The position numbers and the translations under genes were made by a program. Shown here in pieces: positions 44,324 to 52,252 of a DNA stretch of 64,000 nt; the first letter of the stretch is position 1, and each line of letters starts with the position of its first letter. This stretch comes from Bacillus sp. EB01 (lineage in GTDB: Bacteria > Bacillota > Bacilli > Bacillales > Cytobacillaceae): NCBI RefSeq assembly GCF_000613125.1, contig NZ_HG964497.1, positions 1,560,011 through 1,624,010 of the forward strand. The letters run 5' to 3'. Below the pieces are notes generated by a model that saw only the letters and a list, made by a program, of their open reading frames with translations, made no database searches and was not told where the DNA came from.

Positions 44324-44797
44324 ATGTCCAAGTCTGCTAATGAGCTTTTTCAGCCTTCGCTTCAGGATGGCTGGAGTAAAACAAAATCATATGATATCAA
44401 CCATTTCTTTCTTGTCGCTTTTTTTGGTGGGCCTATTCCGATGATGGTGCTTGGGAGCCGGAATGCGAAGTGGTTGAATGTGCCGAAGCAGCATATATAT
44501 TTGCTGGTGGCCATAGGTGTCGTGGTGCAGATTTTCAATTTGGTGATGTTTTATATGTACAGCAATGATGCTTTTGCTGAAGGAAACAGGATGCCGCGTC
44601 TTTCGATGCAGATTCTCTCGATTCTTTTGTTTTTTCTTTACAAATTTGTGCTGAACAAGCCCTATCAGCAGCATATGCGGACTGATGGGGAAATCCTGCC
44701 TTTGTTTAAGCCTGCCTTGCTGTGGATACTTATTGGAGCCGGGATTCAGTTTGCTATTATGGTTGCGGCTTCTATGATAACTGGAAGCGTGGAGTGA
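44324..44797 (+). CDS. Four-TM membrane protein, first gene of TPR/AAA+ operon
   Basis: The 157-residue protein has four hydrophobic helices (about 27-45, 58-80, 94-110 and 127-150) and short soluble ends. I do not recognise the family. It starts a tight three-gene operon: the next gene begins 7 bp after its stop, and the third begins directly after the second. As the partner of a TPR membrane protein and an AAA+ ATPase it may form the membrane part of a remodelling or secretion-related complex. Confidence 0.75.
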   Translation: MSKSANELFQPSLQDGWSKTKSYDINHFFLVAFFGGPIPMMVLGSRNAKWLNVPKQHIYLLVAIGVVVQIFNLVMFYMYSNDAFAEGNRMPRLSMQILSILLFFLYKFVLNKPYQQHMRTDGEILPLFKPALLWILIGAGIQFAIMVAASMITGSVE

Positions 44798-44804
44798 TAA
44801 TGCT

Positions 44805-45680
44805 ATGATGATTCAGGACAATCAAAATGATGAAGCAGTGATTGCGCATTATTTTAGGATTGGCAGATACGAGGCGGCAGCTCCACTCATTGAAAACCTG
44901 CTGCGGCAGGATCCCAAAAACGTCACTGCCTTATATCAAATGGCGGTAGTGGAACTATCCAGGGAAAACTTTCAGGAAGCTAGGGAACTCTGCCGAGAAG
45001 CATTGCGATTTGGCTATAATTCAATCATCGGGTATCACTTCCTTGGCGTGGCTTATCAGCAGGAGGGGAAGTTAGCTGAGGCAGAGGAAGCCTATTTGGC
45101 TGCACTTGAAAAAGATCCGCTCGATGAAGAATTGATTGCTTCCTACGGCGGTTTGATGCTTCAAGCCGGCCTTTATGAAAAAGCATTTGCGTTGCTGGAT
45201 CGAGCGAGGGAGCTGGAACCATACAGTGAAAAAGTGAATCAGCTTTTATTGGATTTCTACTTTGCTAAGGACGATAAGAGCATGCAGCGGGAATATATCC
45301 GGAACGTCATGGAGACGTCGGCTGATGAGGTGCAGAACCTGACAAACATGGCGATGTTCCATGTGTTAAAAGGGGAATTGAAGGAAGCGAGAGAATGTTA
45401 CAGACAAGCGTTTCTGCTCAATCCCGAGGACCGGAATATCCTGGCATTGCTGGAGTATTATGATACTGTGTCCCACCCTCTTTTTGCCCCTCATCGTCTT
45501 ATGGGAAAAATCGGCGGGCCGGCTGTCGCTTGGCTTGGGTTTATCGTAATCAGCATCCTGTTAGTTGAGCTGAATCTGCCTAATCTGCTCGCCATCTTTG
45601 TCGTTGCTTATGTCTTTTTTGCCATTTCCACATGGATAACCCCTTTATTTTATAAATGGTTCGTGAAAGGCAGGCTTTAA
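44805..45680 (+). CDS. TPR protein with C-terminal membrane helices
   Basis: The 291-residue protein consists of about six tetratricopeptide repeats (residues 8-215, with the typical A-x-x-x-F/Y-x-A-L-x-x-x-P spacing, such as AEEAYLAALEKDPLDEE) followed by two membrane helices (about 235-250 and 256-275). The TPR solenoid would face the cytoplasm and act as a docking platform. It sits between a membrane protein and a TPR-AAA+ ATPase gene in one operon. GATAATGCTATG provides little ribosome site, so translation probably depends on the upstream gene. Confidence 0.82.
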   Translation: MMIQDNQNDEAVIAHYFRIGRYEAAAPLIENLLRQDPKNVTALYQMAVVELSRENFQEARELCREALRFGYNSIIGYHFLGVAYQQEGKLAEAEEAYLAALEKDPLDEELIASYGGLMLQAGLYEKAFALLDRARELEPYSEKVNQLLLDFYFAKDDKSMQREYIRNVMETSADEVQNLTNMAMFHVLKGELKEARECYRQAFLLNPEDRNILALLEYYDTVSHPLFAPHRLMGKIGGPAVAWLGFIVISILLVELNLPNLLAIFVVAYVFFAISTWITPLFYKWFVKGRL

Positions 45681-46919
45681 ATGGATAAAATAGCGATTTA
45701 CCAGTCAATTCTGGAACGAGATGAGGACAATTATCAAGTTCAATTTTTACTTGGAGAAGAATATCTGAAAAGCGGAAAGCTATCAGAAGCGTTGCAAGCT
45801 TTTTCTGCAGCTTTAAAGGGAGAGGACCCGGCTCTGGAAGAAGCAGTGCTTTCTTCTCTCAAACAGTTTCTTAGTTTAGAGTCCAATCAATTTGATGCTG
45901 AGTACCCCATAGAACCTCGTGATGAACCTGTCCAACCCGATGAGCCAGACACCAGCAGTCCTGCTCCGGCTGAAGAAGTGCCTGCTTCAAAGACAAAGGG
46001 CTTTAAGGTTATTGAGGGACGAAAACAGGAGAATGTGATTTTACTAGGGAATCATATTTCTAGGAAGGTCACGTTCGAAGATGTTGGCGGCCTCCATGAT
46101 TTAAAGAAAACGATTGAAATGAAAATTATCAAACCATTTAAGAACCCGGGGCTTTTTGCGAAGTTTCGAAAAAAAGCTGGCGGCGGAATACTTTTATACG
46201 GTCCGCCAGGCTGCGGGAAAACTTTTATTGCCAAAGCGACTGCCGGCGAATGCCGGGCCAATTTTTATCCTATCCATATTTCAGAAATTCTTGATCCGTA
46301 TGTTGGCGTAAGTGAGCAGAACCTTCATAATGCATTTGAAACAGCTCGTAGCAACTCACCTGCTGTTGTCTTTTTCGATGAATTGGATGCCCTTGGTTTC
46401 AGCCGCTCGAAATCGCGTTCCGATTTGATGCGTCCGTTGGTCGACACGATGCTGAATGAACTTCAAAGCGTGGAAACAGCGAACGAAAAATTGCTTGTTA
46501 TCGGCGCGACCAATATGCCGTGGGATGTGGATGATGCCTTTAAGCGACCAGGCAGATTTGATAAACTCGTCTTCGTCCCGCCACCGGACCGGGAAGCACG
46601 AAAAGCCATTTTTCAATTGAAGCTCAGCGGCAGGCCGGTCGAAAATGGGATTGTCTTTGATATCCTCGCTGACCGAACCCCACTCTATTCAGGTGCTGAT
46701 ATTGAAAATATAGTAGAACTGGCATCTGAACAGGTTTTATCCGAAATCATGGATGGTGGCCCTGAACGACCTATTACAATGGAAGATTTACTGGAAGCCA
46801 TCAACAAAACGAAACCAACAACACTGGAATGGCTGTCAACGATCAAGAATTATATTAAGTATGGAAACCAGGGCGGCATGTACAATGAAGCCGCAGCTTA
46901 TATAAAGGAGAATTTGTAA
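45681..46919 (+). CDS. TPR-AAA+ ATPase of the Cdc48/spastin type
   Basis: The 412-residue protein has a short TPR pair (about 10-65), a low-complexity acidic linker (about 75-105) and one AAA+ module. It begins FEDVGGLHDLKK and shows Walker A GPPGCGKT (174-181), Walker B VVFFDELDA (229-237), sensor 1 GATNMPWDVD, arginine-finger RPGRFDK and a helical lid. The last 40 residues (LEWLSTIKNYIKYGNQ) match the extension seen in classical single-ring AAA proteins. It starts on the base after the preceding stop codon. It probably forms hexamers recruited by the TPR membrane protein. The substrate is unknown. Confidence 0.9.
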   Translation: MDKIAIYQSILERDEDNYQVQFLLGEEYLKSGKLSEALQAFSAALKGEDPALEEAVLSSLKQFLSLESNQFDAEYPIEPRDEPVQPDEPDTSSPAPAEEVPASKTKGFKVIEGRKQENVILLGNHISRKVTFEDVGGLHDLKKTIEMKIIKPFKNPGLFAKFRKKAGGGILLYGPPGCGKTFIAKATAGECRANFYPIHISEILDPYVGVSEQNLHNAFETARSNSPAVVFFDELDALGFSRSKSRSDLMRPLVDTMLNELQSVETANEKLLVIGATNMPWDVDDAFKRPGRFDKLVFVPPPDREARKAIFQLKLSGRPVENGIVFDILADRTPLYSGADIENIVELASEQVLSEIMDGGPERPITMEDLLEAINKTKPTTLEWLSTIKNYIKYGNQGGMYNEAAAYIKENL

Positions 46920-46946
46920 AAGCCGGTCACGGGACCGGCTTTTTTG
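46917..46946 (+). terminator. Terminator of the TPR/AAA+ operon
   Basis: AGCCGGTC (46921-46928) and GACCGGCT (46933-46940) form a perfect stem followed by TTTTTT, immediately after the ATPase stop. Confidence 0.93.
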
Positions 46947-47217
46947 CTGCAATTGAACTCGTTATCCCTTGAATTTGCAACCCGAGGGCAATTTCACATT
47001 ATTTTCAACCTTTGGACCTTGATCGGGACGGCCGTTTTCATCATCCTGACCGACATCCTGGAAGTGCCAATCAGCGAAGAGACTTACTGATCTGTCGTTC
47101 GCTTGGGAATGAGCTATATCATCAGCCAGGCCCACGTCGACGCGAAAAAGGTTCAAAAATAATTGGTTAAAACAAAATATTAAAAAACTAACAAATTGAC
47201 TAAAAATAAGCTTCCAA
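46947..47217. other. Intergenic region, possible relic on the minus strand
   Basis: On the minus strand about 60 codons ending PKVENNVKLPSGCKF look coding but lack a start with a ribosome site. They may be the end of a lost gene. Nothing else is recognised. Confidence 0.3.
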
Positions 47218-47218
47218 A

Positions 47219-47268
47219 TACCTCCTAATTGGTTATAATATTTTTGAAAAATAACCAATTAGGAGGTT
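47219..47268 (+). promoter_or_regulatory. Promoter within a long perfect inverted repeat
   Basis: CCTCCTAATTGGTTAT (47222-47237) and ATAACCAATTAGGAGG (47251-47266) are perfect inverted repeats. TATAAT lies at the inner edge of the left arm and the ribosome site AGGAGG of the lipoprotein gene forms the end of the right arm. A TTCCAA -35 lies about 16 bp upstream. Transcription would begin inside the repeat, so it is more likely an operator than an RNA hairpin. Confidence 0.55.
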
Positions 47269-47275
47269 TTCCTTT

Positions 47276-47766
47276 TTGAAGAAGATTCTTGCGATCACCT
47301 TGCTGTTCAGTTTAATAGGTTGCTCCAAAATCGACTCCGAGAAGACGGTTAAAGTAGTTGCCGAAGAACCTTCTAAAGTGGAAGAAAAGGATGAAACGCG
47401 ACCTGTCGAAAAAGAGCCTGATGGAGTCGAACTATCTAATGATGTAGAATTAAAATTTAGATACTTTGACAGAGTTCAGTGAACTAGTTAGTGGTATCGC
47501 AGAGGAAATGAATGCCGAGCAACAACCAGGATGCTAATAGAGGTTCAAATCGTTTCAACGAAAGGTTTAGAATTGGGTTATGGAGATGACCTGAACAAAA
47601 TCTTACAGAATTGGATTTGGCTCTCCGATAATAGTGTGGTGGATGATGAAGTCCATACCCAGGAGCAGATAGACGAATGGACAAACCGATTCTTTGATAC
47701 TCTCGAGAAACCACGGATACACTGAAAGAAATGATAGATAGCTTGAAAATAATATCAGATTGCTAA
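47276..47766 (+). pseudogene. Lipoprotein gene broken by frameshifts
   Basis: A TTG start after AGGAGGTTTTCC opens a typical lipoprotein signal (LLFSLIGCSK, lipobox Cys at 16), then a Lys/Glu-rich stretch. The frame stops at 47482. A frame one base over continues with LTEFSELVSGIAEEMNAEQQ, and further pieces (47531-47725 and a final RETTDTLKEMIDSLK ending at 47766) continue the same helical, acidic character. The original was probably a lipoprotein of about 160 residues. At least two frameshifts are needed. A sequencing error is less likely with several lesions. Confidence 0.6.
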
Positions 47767-47858
47767 AATGAGTCTTTTATTTTGTTTTTTATAAATCCGA
47801 AGGTGAAGGATTCACTATGGATAATGTCGAAAATATAAGGGTGAAGGGAGTTGATTAT

Positions 47859-48248
47859 ATGGATAAGGAACTAAAATTGGCTTTGGGAAAGATTTTAGGT
47901 GAGATTTACCGGATTCAAAAAGCTCAAGAAATAGACTCCGTTTCCGACAGCAGACTTTTTGGGTTGCTGAACGGGTTCGAAGAAGCTATTGATAGCGAGC
48001 TTGGCAACCTGCAATTCATCAGTGATGAAGATGTGAAAAAGGTGACTGACGAACTTGCTCCTTATTGGAACGGGGAGAGAGATATCGAAGAAATCCCATC
48101 CTTCATGACTTTCAGAATGGACCTTGAAAGAAAAGGGATAAGCCATTCGAAAGTAGTGGACATTCTGAAGTATTTGAAAGCCGATGGAAGGTTCCAAACA
48201 GAGATTGAAAGATTAGGTACTTTCAATTTAGGAGGACACGATCTATAA
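47859..48248 (+). CDS. Small helical protein, unknown
   Basis: The product has 129 residues from the ATG at 47859, preceded by a GGGAG site. The frame itself extends to 47817. The protein is all-helical and acidic with a GRFQTEIERL end, and no membrane segment. I do not recognise the family. It stands alone between a decayed lipoprotein gene and a small membrane peptide, and is followed by a terminator. Confidence 0.65.
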   Translation: MDKELKLALGKILGEIYRIQKAQEIDSVSDSRLFGLLNGFEEAIDSELGNLQFISDEDVKKVTDELAPYWNGERDIEEIPSFMTFRMDLERKGISHSKVVDILKYLKADGRFQTEIERLGTFNLGGHDL

Positions 48249-48254
48249 GCAACG

Positions 48255-48290
48255 AAGCTCCCACGGTCTTCCGGGGAGCCTTTGTTTTGT
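48255..48290 (+). terminator. Terminator after the small helical protein
   Basis: GCTCCC (48257-48262) pairs with GGGAGC (48274-48279), followed by a T-rich tail. Confidence 0.65.
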
Positions 48291-48532
48291 TATTTTCCAC
48301 CGATATTGTTTTGGCGCATTAGGTAATAAGTATTTAGGGCGATTTCAAAAACAATATAGAGTATTCCTTCAGTAATAAAAAAGATAAGATGGCTTAATCC
48401 TCTCAAAAGGTATTCATTGAATAATTGAATTGAGTCGGCCGCGGTTATATGAGATTGGTACTCCCCGAATAAGGTAAGCCCTTGTCCGGCAGTAAGAAGA
48501 AGTGAGAACAAAATGAGACCCTTAAAGCCCAA
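48290..48532 (-). CDS. Small membrane protein, start possibly frameshifted
   Basis: The 80-residue frame encodes two hydrophobic helices (about 3-20 and 47-70). It begins with a TTG that has no ribosome site. A good AGGAGGAAAGG site and ATG lie about 15 bp upstream but in another frame, so a one-base indel may have separated start and body. The family is unknown. Confidence 0.4.
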   Translation of the reverse strand: MGFKGLILFSLLLTAGQGLTLFGEYQSHITAADSIQLFNEYLLRGLSHLIFFITEGILYIVFEIALNTYYLMRQNNIGGK

Positions 48533-48637
48533 ATAAAGATTATCATTTTAATCCTTTCCTCCTAGAAACAATTTTCCCGGAAACATTTTAGCATATTTTA
48601 GATTCTTGTAAAGATTGTCCTATCTCTAACAGCCGCA

Positions 48638-48817
48638 ATGAGAGAATGCGATTTCTATGAGGTTGTCATGCGGATTGTTATGGACCACTCCAATGAATTC
48701 ATAAACGCAAGCATTGGCTCATTTGCGGAAACACAACAAACCACGCTGAATACGCGAAGAAGTACGCATACGATGAAAAATTTCCTTCAAGGCAGTTCTT
48801 GTGATGTCGGGGGATAG
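48638..48817 (+). pseudogene. Short decayed gene
   Basis: ATG at 48638 opens a 59-codon frame beginning MRECDFYEVVMRIVMDHSN. After about 30 codons another frame (NTTNHAEYAKKYAYDEKF) looks more natural, so the gene has probably shifted frame and ended early. No strong ribosome site. Identity unknown. Confidence 0.3.
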
Positions 48818-48841
48818 AAAAAAGAGAGGGGTCGAGGTTGA

Positions 48842-49033
48842 ATGGATCAGAGGCATGTAACCCTTTGGATCACTGACAAACACAATAATGTCATCGTTGA
48901 GAGTGAAATGAATTTGGAACCCGGCGATGTTCTCCTGGCTAAGTTACCTAACGGTGCAACAATAGAAAATGCAATGAAAGTCCAAGAAATGTTAAAAAGG
49001 GTGCTTAATGGGAACAAAACATCCTCGTATTAG
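48842..49033 (+). CDS. Small protein of 63 residues, unknown
   Basis: ATG at 48842 follows a GAGGTTG site (a TTG one codon upstream is also possible). The product reads like a small beta-rich domain (VTLWITDKHNNVIVESEM) followed by a helix (ENAMKVQEMLKRVL). No family is recognised. It lies in a stretch of small and decayed genes. Confidence 0.5.
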   Translation: MDQRHVTLWITDKHNNVIVESEMNLEPGDVLLAKLPNGATIENAMKVQEMLKRVLNGNKTSSY

Positions 49034-49140
49034 CGAAAGATGTAGAACTAAGTATTCTGAAAAAAGTTGAAGGAGGGTAAACAACTCTATTCATTAGAAT
49101 TGGGCCATTTTCTTATTTATATCTGCATAATTCTCATCAA

Positions 49141-49500
49141 TCAACCACCTTCAGTATTACCCTCATCCCAACTCCTGTTCCATAGTTCCTCATCAGTAAC
49201 TTCTTCCTCTTCTGCATACTCATTATAATCATCAAAAACAACTTCCTTATTTATCCGCGTCCTTTCTACAATCCTTTCTAAATATGTCCAGTCTGATCCT
49301 ATCAACCTCTTTAATTCTTCAATTTCTTCTTTAATGTGTCTACCCATTCCACCTTCATACTTAGCCCATGTACTTTTCAAGGTATATAACCAACAACCAG
49401 CATAACGATCTTCCATTATATGTTCAAGGTCCTTTGTTTCAATGGAATAGGGTACTTCGCCATTACTACCACCTATTTTCGTAACAGTTATGATTGACAT
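49141..49500 (-). CDS. Small acidic protein, unknown
   Basis: The product has 119 residues from the ATG at 49500, which follows GAGGGGGAG by six bases. The frame is open for another 30 codons, but these encode a hydrophobic piece without a ribosome site. The protein has a short beta N-terminus (SIITVTKIGG), a helical middle and a very acidic C-terminus (EYAEEEEVTDEELW). No family recognised. It resembles small phage or immunity-type proteins in composition only. Confidence 0.6.
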   Translation of the reverse strand: MSIITVTKIGGSNGEVPYSIETKDLEHIMEDRYAGCWLYTLKSTWAKYEGGMGRHIKEEIEELKRLIGSDWTYLERIVERTRINKEVVFDDYNEYAEEEEVTDEELWNRSWDEGNTEGG

Positions 49501-50260
49501 AATTATCTCCCCCTCAAACAAAATGTAGAACAAGTTAATTGTATGAAATATCCAAATATACCACAATATGATTTTTTTGTAATCAGCCAAGGCAAAAATA
49601 ATTTATTTTTGAGAAGAATTGAGAAGCATCTCGTACTACTGGACTTAGGTAAGGGAGTTAAGGATCAATGTCCTGAAACTCTAACTTTCTATAAAAGCGA
49701 AAACGAGTCTTGGCCACAAGCTAAATCAAGGATCGGGTTTAGCCCGGTCGTGTGGCGGTGGTATTTTTATTACGCAAGATAGGAAAAATCGTGAAATTAA
49801 AGTGAAAAGGCTAAGGAGTATGTAATTAAATAATGCAAAACAGAAATGGCTCTTTAAGGTGGGCCATTTCTCATTTTTCCTTCGCTTACTAAAAATCAAA
49901 TATCCTTTTATTAAATATCTGGTTCGACAAAGAATAATCTCCTTCACAAAAAAGATTATTCCCTCGTTAATATCAAAGCAGTTCCTCTTTCTTTATTTGC
50001 ACTAATTGTATATAGATTTAATTTAGACTTAGACTTGGGAATTTCTATAAAACCAATCCACCCTTTTAAGGAGTTTTCAAGAAAACTTATATCATCATTT
50101 TGTTCTAACAATTCTTCAAGGCGCCAAATATTACTTTAAAAACCTGGGAGGACAATAAGAGTTCCACTTTTACTCTCTATTGTGCCTACTTTTATAAAAT
50201 TATAGCTTATTGAAAAACTCAAACGGCTTCAAATTCGAATGAAATGGAAAAAGGAGAAAC
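49501..50260. other. Intergenic region with one hairpin, no convincing gene
   Basis: A stem of AAATGGC and GCCATTT (about 49844-49869) is present. A 79-codon plus frame at 49543 lacks a ribosome site. Nothing else is recognised. Confidence 0.4.
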
Positions 50261-50455
50261 TTGAAAGATCAAAGAAAGCCCGTCCTGAAGGATAAGTTAC
50301 GGGGAGTGACTGACGACCCAAGGGAGCATCCCTTCTTTTCAAATACAATCGTTGAAGTGGTAGAGGTTATGGACCATGGAGTTGTGTGGGTTAAAAATAA
50401 GGATGGGACATATGGATGTTTAATCCCTCACGATTACATTTACGAAGAAAAATAA
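50261..50455 (+). CDS. Small protein of 64 residues with TTG start
   Basis: TTG at 50261 follows AAAAAGGAGAAAC, a strong ribosome site. The product starts with a basic stretch (KDQRKPVLKDKLRG) and continues as a compact beta-rich domain (VVEVMDHGVVWVKNKDGTYG; then a short CLIPHDYIY strand). This style fits small SH3-like or phage-derived proteins, but no family is assigned. A terminator follows directly. Confidence 0.6.
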   Translation: MKDQRKPVLKDKLRGVTDDPREHPFFSNTIVEVVEVMDHGVVWVKNKDGTYGCLIPHDYIYEEK

Positions 50456-50495
50456 AAAAGGAGGTTTATCCCCTTGGCTAGGGGTTCCTCCTTTC
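50455..50495 (+). terminator. Terminator after the small TTG-start gene
   Basis: AAAGGAGG (50457-50464) pairs with CCTCCTTT (50487-50494), with inner CCCC/GGGG pairing. Confidence 0.8.
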
Positions 50496-50529
50496 CTTGC
50501 ACTCTCCCACGACAAGTTACTTGGTGGTA

Positions 50530-50655
50530 TTAATCTCTTTTCCGAGCGATAATTACAGGCGGCAACTTCTCACTGGTTAAAGAGAGGGACACTGGCATCA
50601 CTGTCAGTGCAACACACAGAGTGATGGTTGTGACAAGCCTAACTACTCTTATCAT
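50530..50655 (-). CDS. Small exported peptide, Phr-like in layout
   Basis: ATG at 50655, preceded by AGGGGGAATCGGG, opens a 41-codon frame. The product has a short basic start (MIRVVRLV), a hydrophobic signal-like core (about 8-26) and a short polar, basic C-terminus ending PPVIIARKRD. This is the build of exported signalling peptide precursors such as Phr peptides, but no rap or other receptor gene lies next to it. It may equally be a small membrane peptide or chance. Confidence 0.4.
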   Translation of the reverse strand: MIRVVRLVTTITLCVALTVMPVSLSLTSEKLPPVIIARKRD

Positions 50656-50835
50656 CCCGATTCCCCCTATCTGGTCCGAAAAGAACCATCCTGGCCAGGG
50701 GTTATCCGTGATTATTGCTTTCGTATCCCATAGTAAATCTGGTAAGTCCTGCCATTGCTTATATTATATCAAGCGATTCTAGCAAAACGAAGAATTCACG
50801 GAATAAATTTTAAAAATATTTTAGGAGGTTCCAGG

Positions 50836-51352
50836 ATGCTCTACCTACATGACGTTTGGTTAAACTGGAGCGAAGGTGCGCATTGCGAACTTATGAGGTT
50901 TATGACTTTCATTAATGGAAGAAGAGCGACAATGTTTCCCTCGCTGATTATCAGATTCCTATACTCGTAGTGGAGAAGGACTTTTATGATTACGCGGAGG
51001 ATGGCATCAACGAACTTCCAGAAAAGCTTGTTCATGATGTAAAAGGACACTCTTTTGACCGTGTGAACCACGAAAGGATTCCGACTAATACGTTAATCTT
51101 GACCGACAAAGAAAGGATAATCGGAATTGATTTGAAGGGGACCAATGTACCTGTTAGAAAGAGTAGATTATTCCGCGTCAAGAGAGTCTTGTATTTGAAA
51201 TGGTTGAATACCATCCAGTAACAAAGTATGAGTTCAACCCGATTTCCGGAGAAGACGACGACATATTGAACTCGCCGTCACCAAGATATATGTTCGGCCT
51301 TACTAGAAAGGAACGGGCGCTTAAGAACTTGTTGTTTGAAGCCTGGAACTAG
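50836..51352 (+). pseudogene. DUF3603-like gene, inactivated
   Basis: ATG at 50836 (ribosome site TTAGGAGGTTCC) begins MLYLHDVWLNWSEG, the start of a Bacillus family I know as DUF3603. Family-like sequence continues only across several frames: YEVYDFH, stop, WKKSDNVSLADYQIPILVV, then the 83-codon frame at 50970-51221, then [20 protein letters not shown] to the natural end LLFEAWN at 51352. At least two frameshifts and one nonsense change (TAA where Glu is expected) are needed. The gene also appears shortened compared with the usual length of about 250 residues. Confidence 0.7.
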
Positions 51353-51402
51353 TCAAAAAGGATTCTATAAAAATTGGTGATGATTGGAACCTTTTATCTT
51401 TT

Positions 51403-51744
51403 TCATTTCGACTTTGAACTATAATCCACTTCTTCCTCGTTCGTTGAATCTGTAATTTTAATCTTCTCTCCATTAGAGTTAACACGATAATAGCCTGTCT
51501 CATCTTGATGAAAGTTCCCACTACAATTCTTTAAGTAGGCCTTTCCATATTCACTCTCGAAATCAAAAGGATTAATTCCCAGTGTTTTTTGTGCTTCAAC
51601 TATAGCCAGTTGAATAAAATTAGCAGCTAAATTTGCCCTGCTAGTTTCTAATTGTTTAGCGAGATACTGTAAACGGTAATTCGTTTCATTTTCTATAGAA
51701 ACTGAAAACTTTACTGGCTTAGGTATATTTTCTAATTCCAACAT
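51403..51744 (-). CDS. Small protein with ribbon-helix-helix-like core
   Basis: The product has 113 residues from the ATG at 51744. The frame is open up to a TTG at 51834, and an AGAGGAG site lies between with no usual start after it, so the start is uncertain. The segment PVKFSVSIENETNYRLQYLAKQ, then the helix up to IQLAIVEAQK, looks like a ribbon-helix-helix DNA-binding fold. The polar C-terminus is unassigned. It could be an autoregulator or antitoxin-like protein, but no toxin partner gene is adjacent. Confidence 0.55.
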   Translation of the reverse strand: MLELENIPKPVKFSVSIENETNYRLQYLAKQLETSRANLAANFIQLAIVEAQKTLGINPFDFESEYGKAYLKNCSGNFHQDETGYYRVNSNGEKIKITDSTNEEEVDYSSKSK

Positions 51745-51834
51745 TGCTACACGTTCATTGACATATTTTTCATTCGAGCTCTTTTTGATCTCTCCTCTTA
51801 CTTTTTTTAAGATAAGAAATGTAATAATATTCAA

Positions 51835-52252
51835 AAAATATAAAAAGTATTATTGTTGTAATTATCTTACAATCACTTGCTACCCGATTACTATTGTGCC
51901 TAGGTTACTTCTAAAGTAAATTTTGCCATTAAAAAACTGCACCCCAATTGTTAGATATGACTAACAATTGGGGTGCAGTTCAAACATTCACGTGCCTTTT
52001 GGACATCCCCTTTGACAAAGAAATAAGGTTTTAGCATTCCCAAACTCTAACTCCAGAAATAACATTTAATGTATAATAAAACTATTGAAAATTTGACAAT
52101 ACAGATTCGGAATGCGACGCAAAGGCATGCCAATCCACGTAGTTTTTAGGTGGGGATTATTGTATGTTTATACAATTCTTCACATTCCTAAGTAACAGAT
52201 ACACAAACAAATGATGTTATGAAGCTATTCAATACAAGGAGTTCTGGAACAC
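51835..52252. other. Intergenic region with a 20-bp perfect hairpin
   Basis: Apart from the hairpin at 51935-51980, it holds the leader of the kinase gene. I could not assign a promoter. Confidence 0.4.
51935..51980 (-). terminator. Very long perfect hairpin, terminator-like
   Basis: A 20-bp perfect inverted repeat (arms 51935-51954 and 51961-51980, starting AACTGCACCCC) with a 6-nt loop is followed on the minus strand by six T residues. No gene lies upstream on that strand before the plus-strand kinase gene, so what it terminates is unclear. Confidence 0.6.

Noticed and set aside
46962-47258. 98-codon minus-strand frame
   Set aside because: It starts inside the inverted-repeat promoter without ribosome site, and only its end looks coding.
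49543-49782. 79-codon plus-strand frame
   Set aside because: No ribosome site and no recognisable features.
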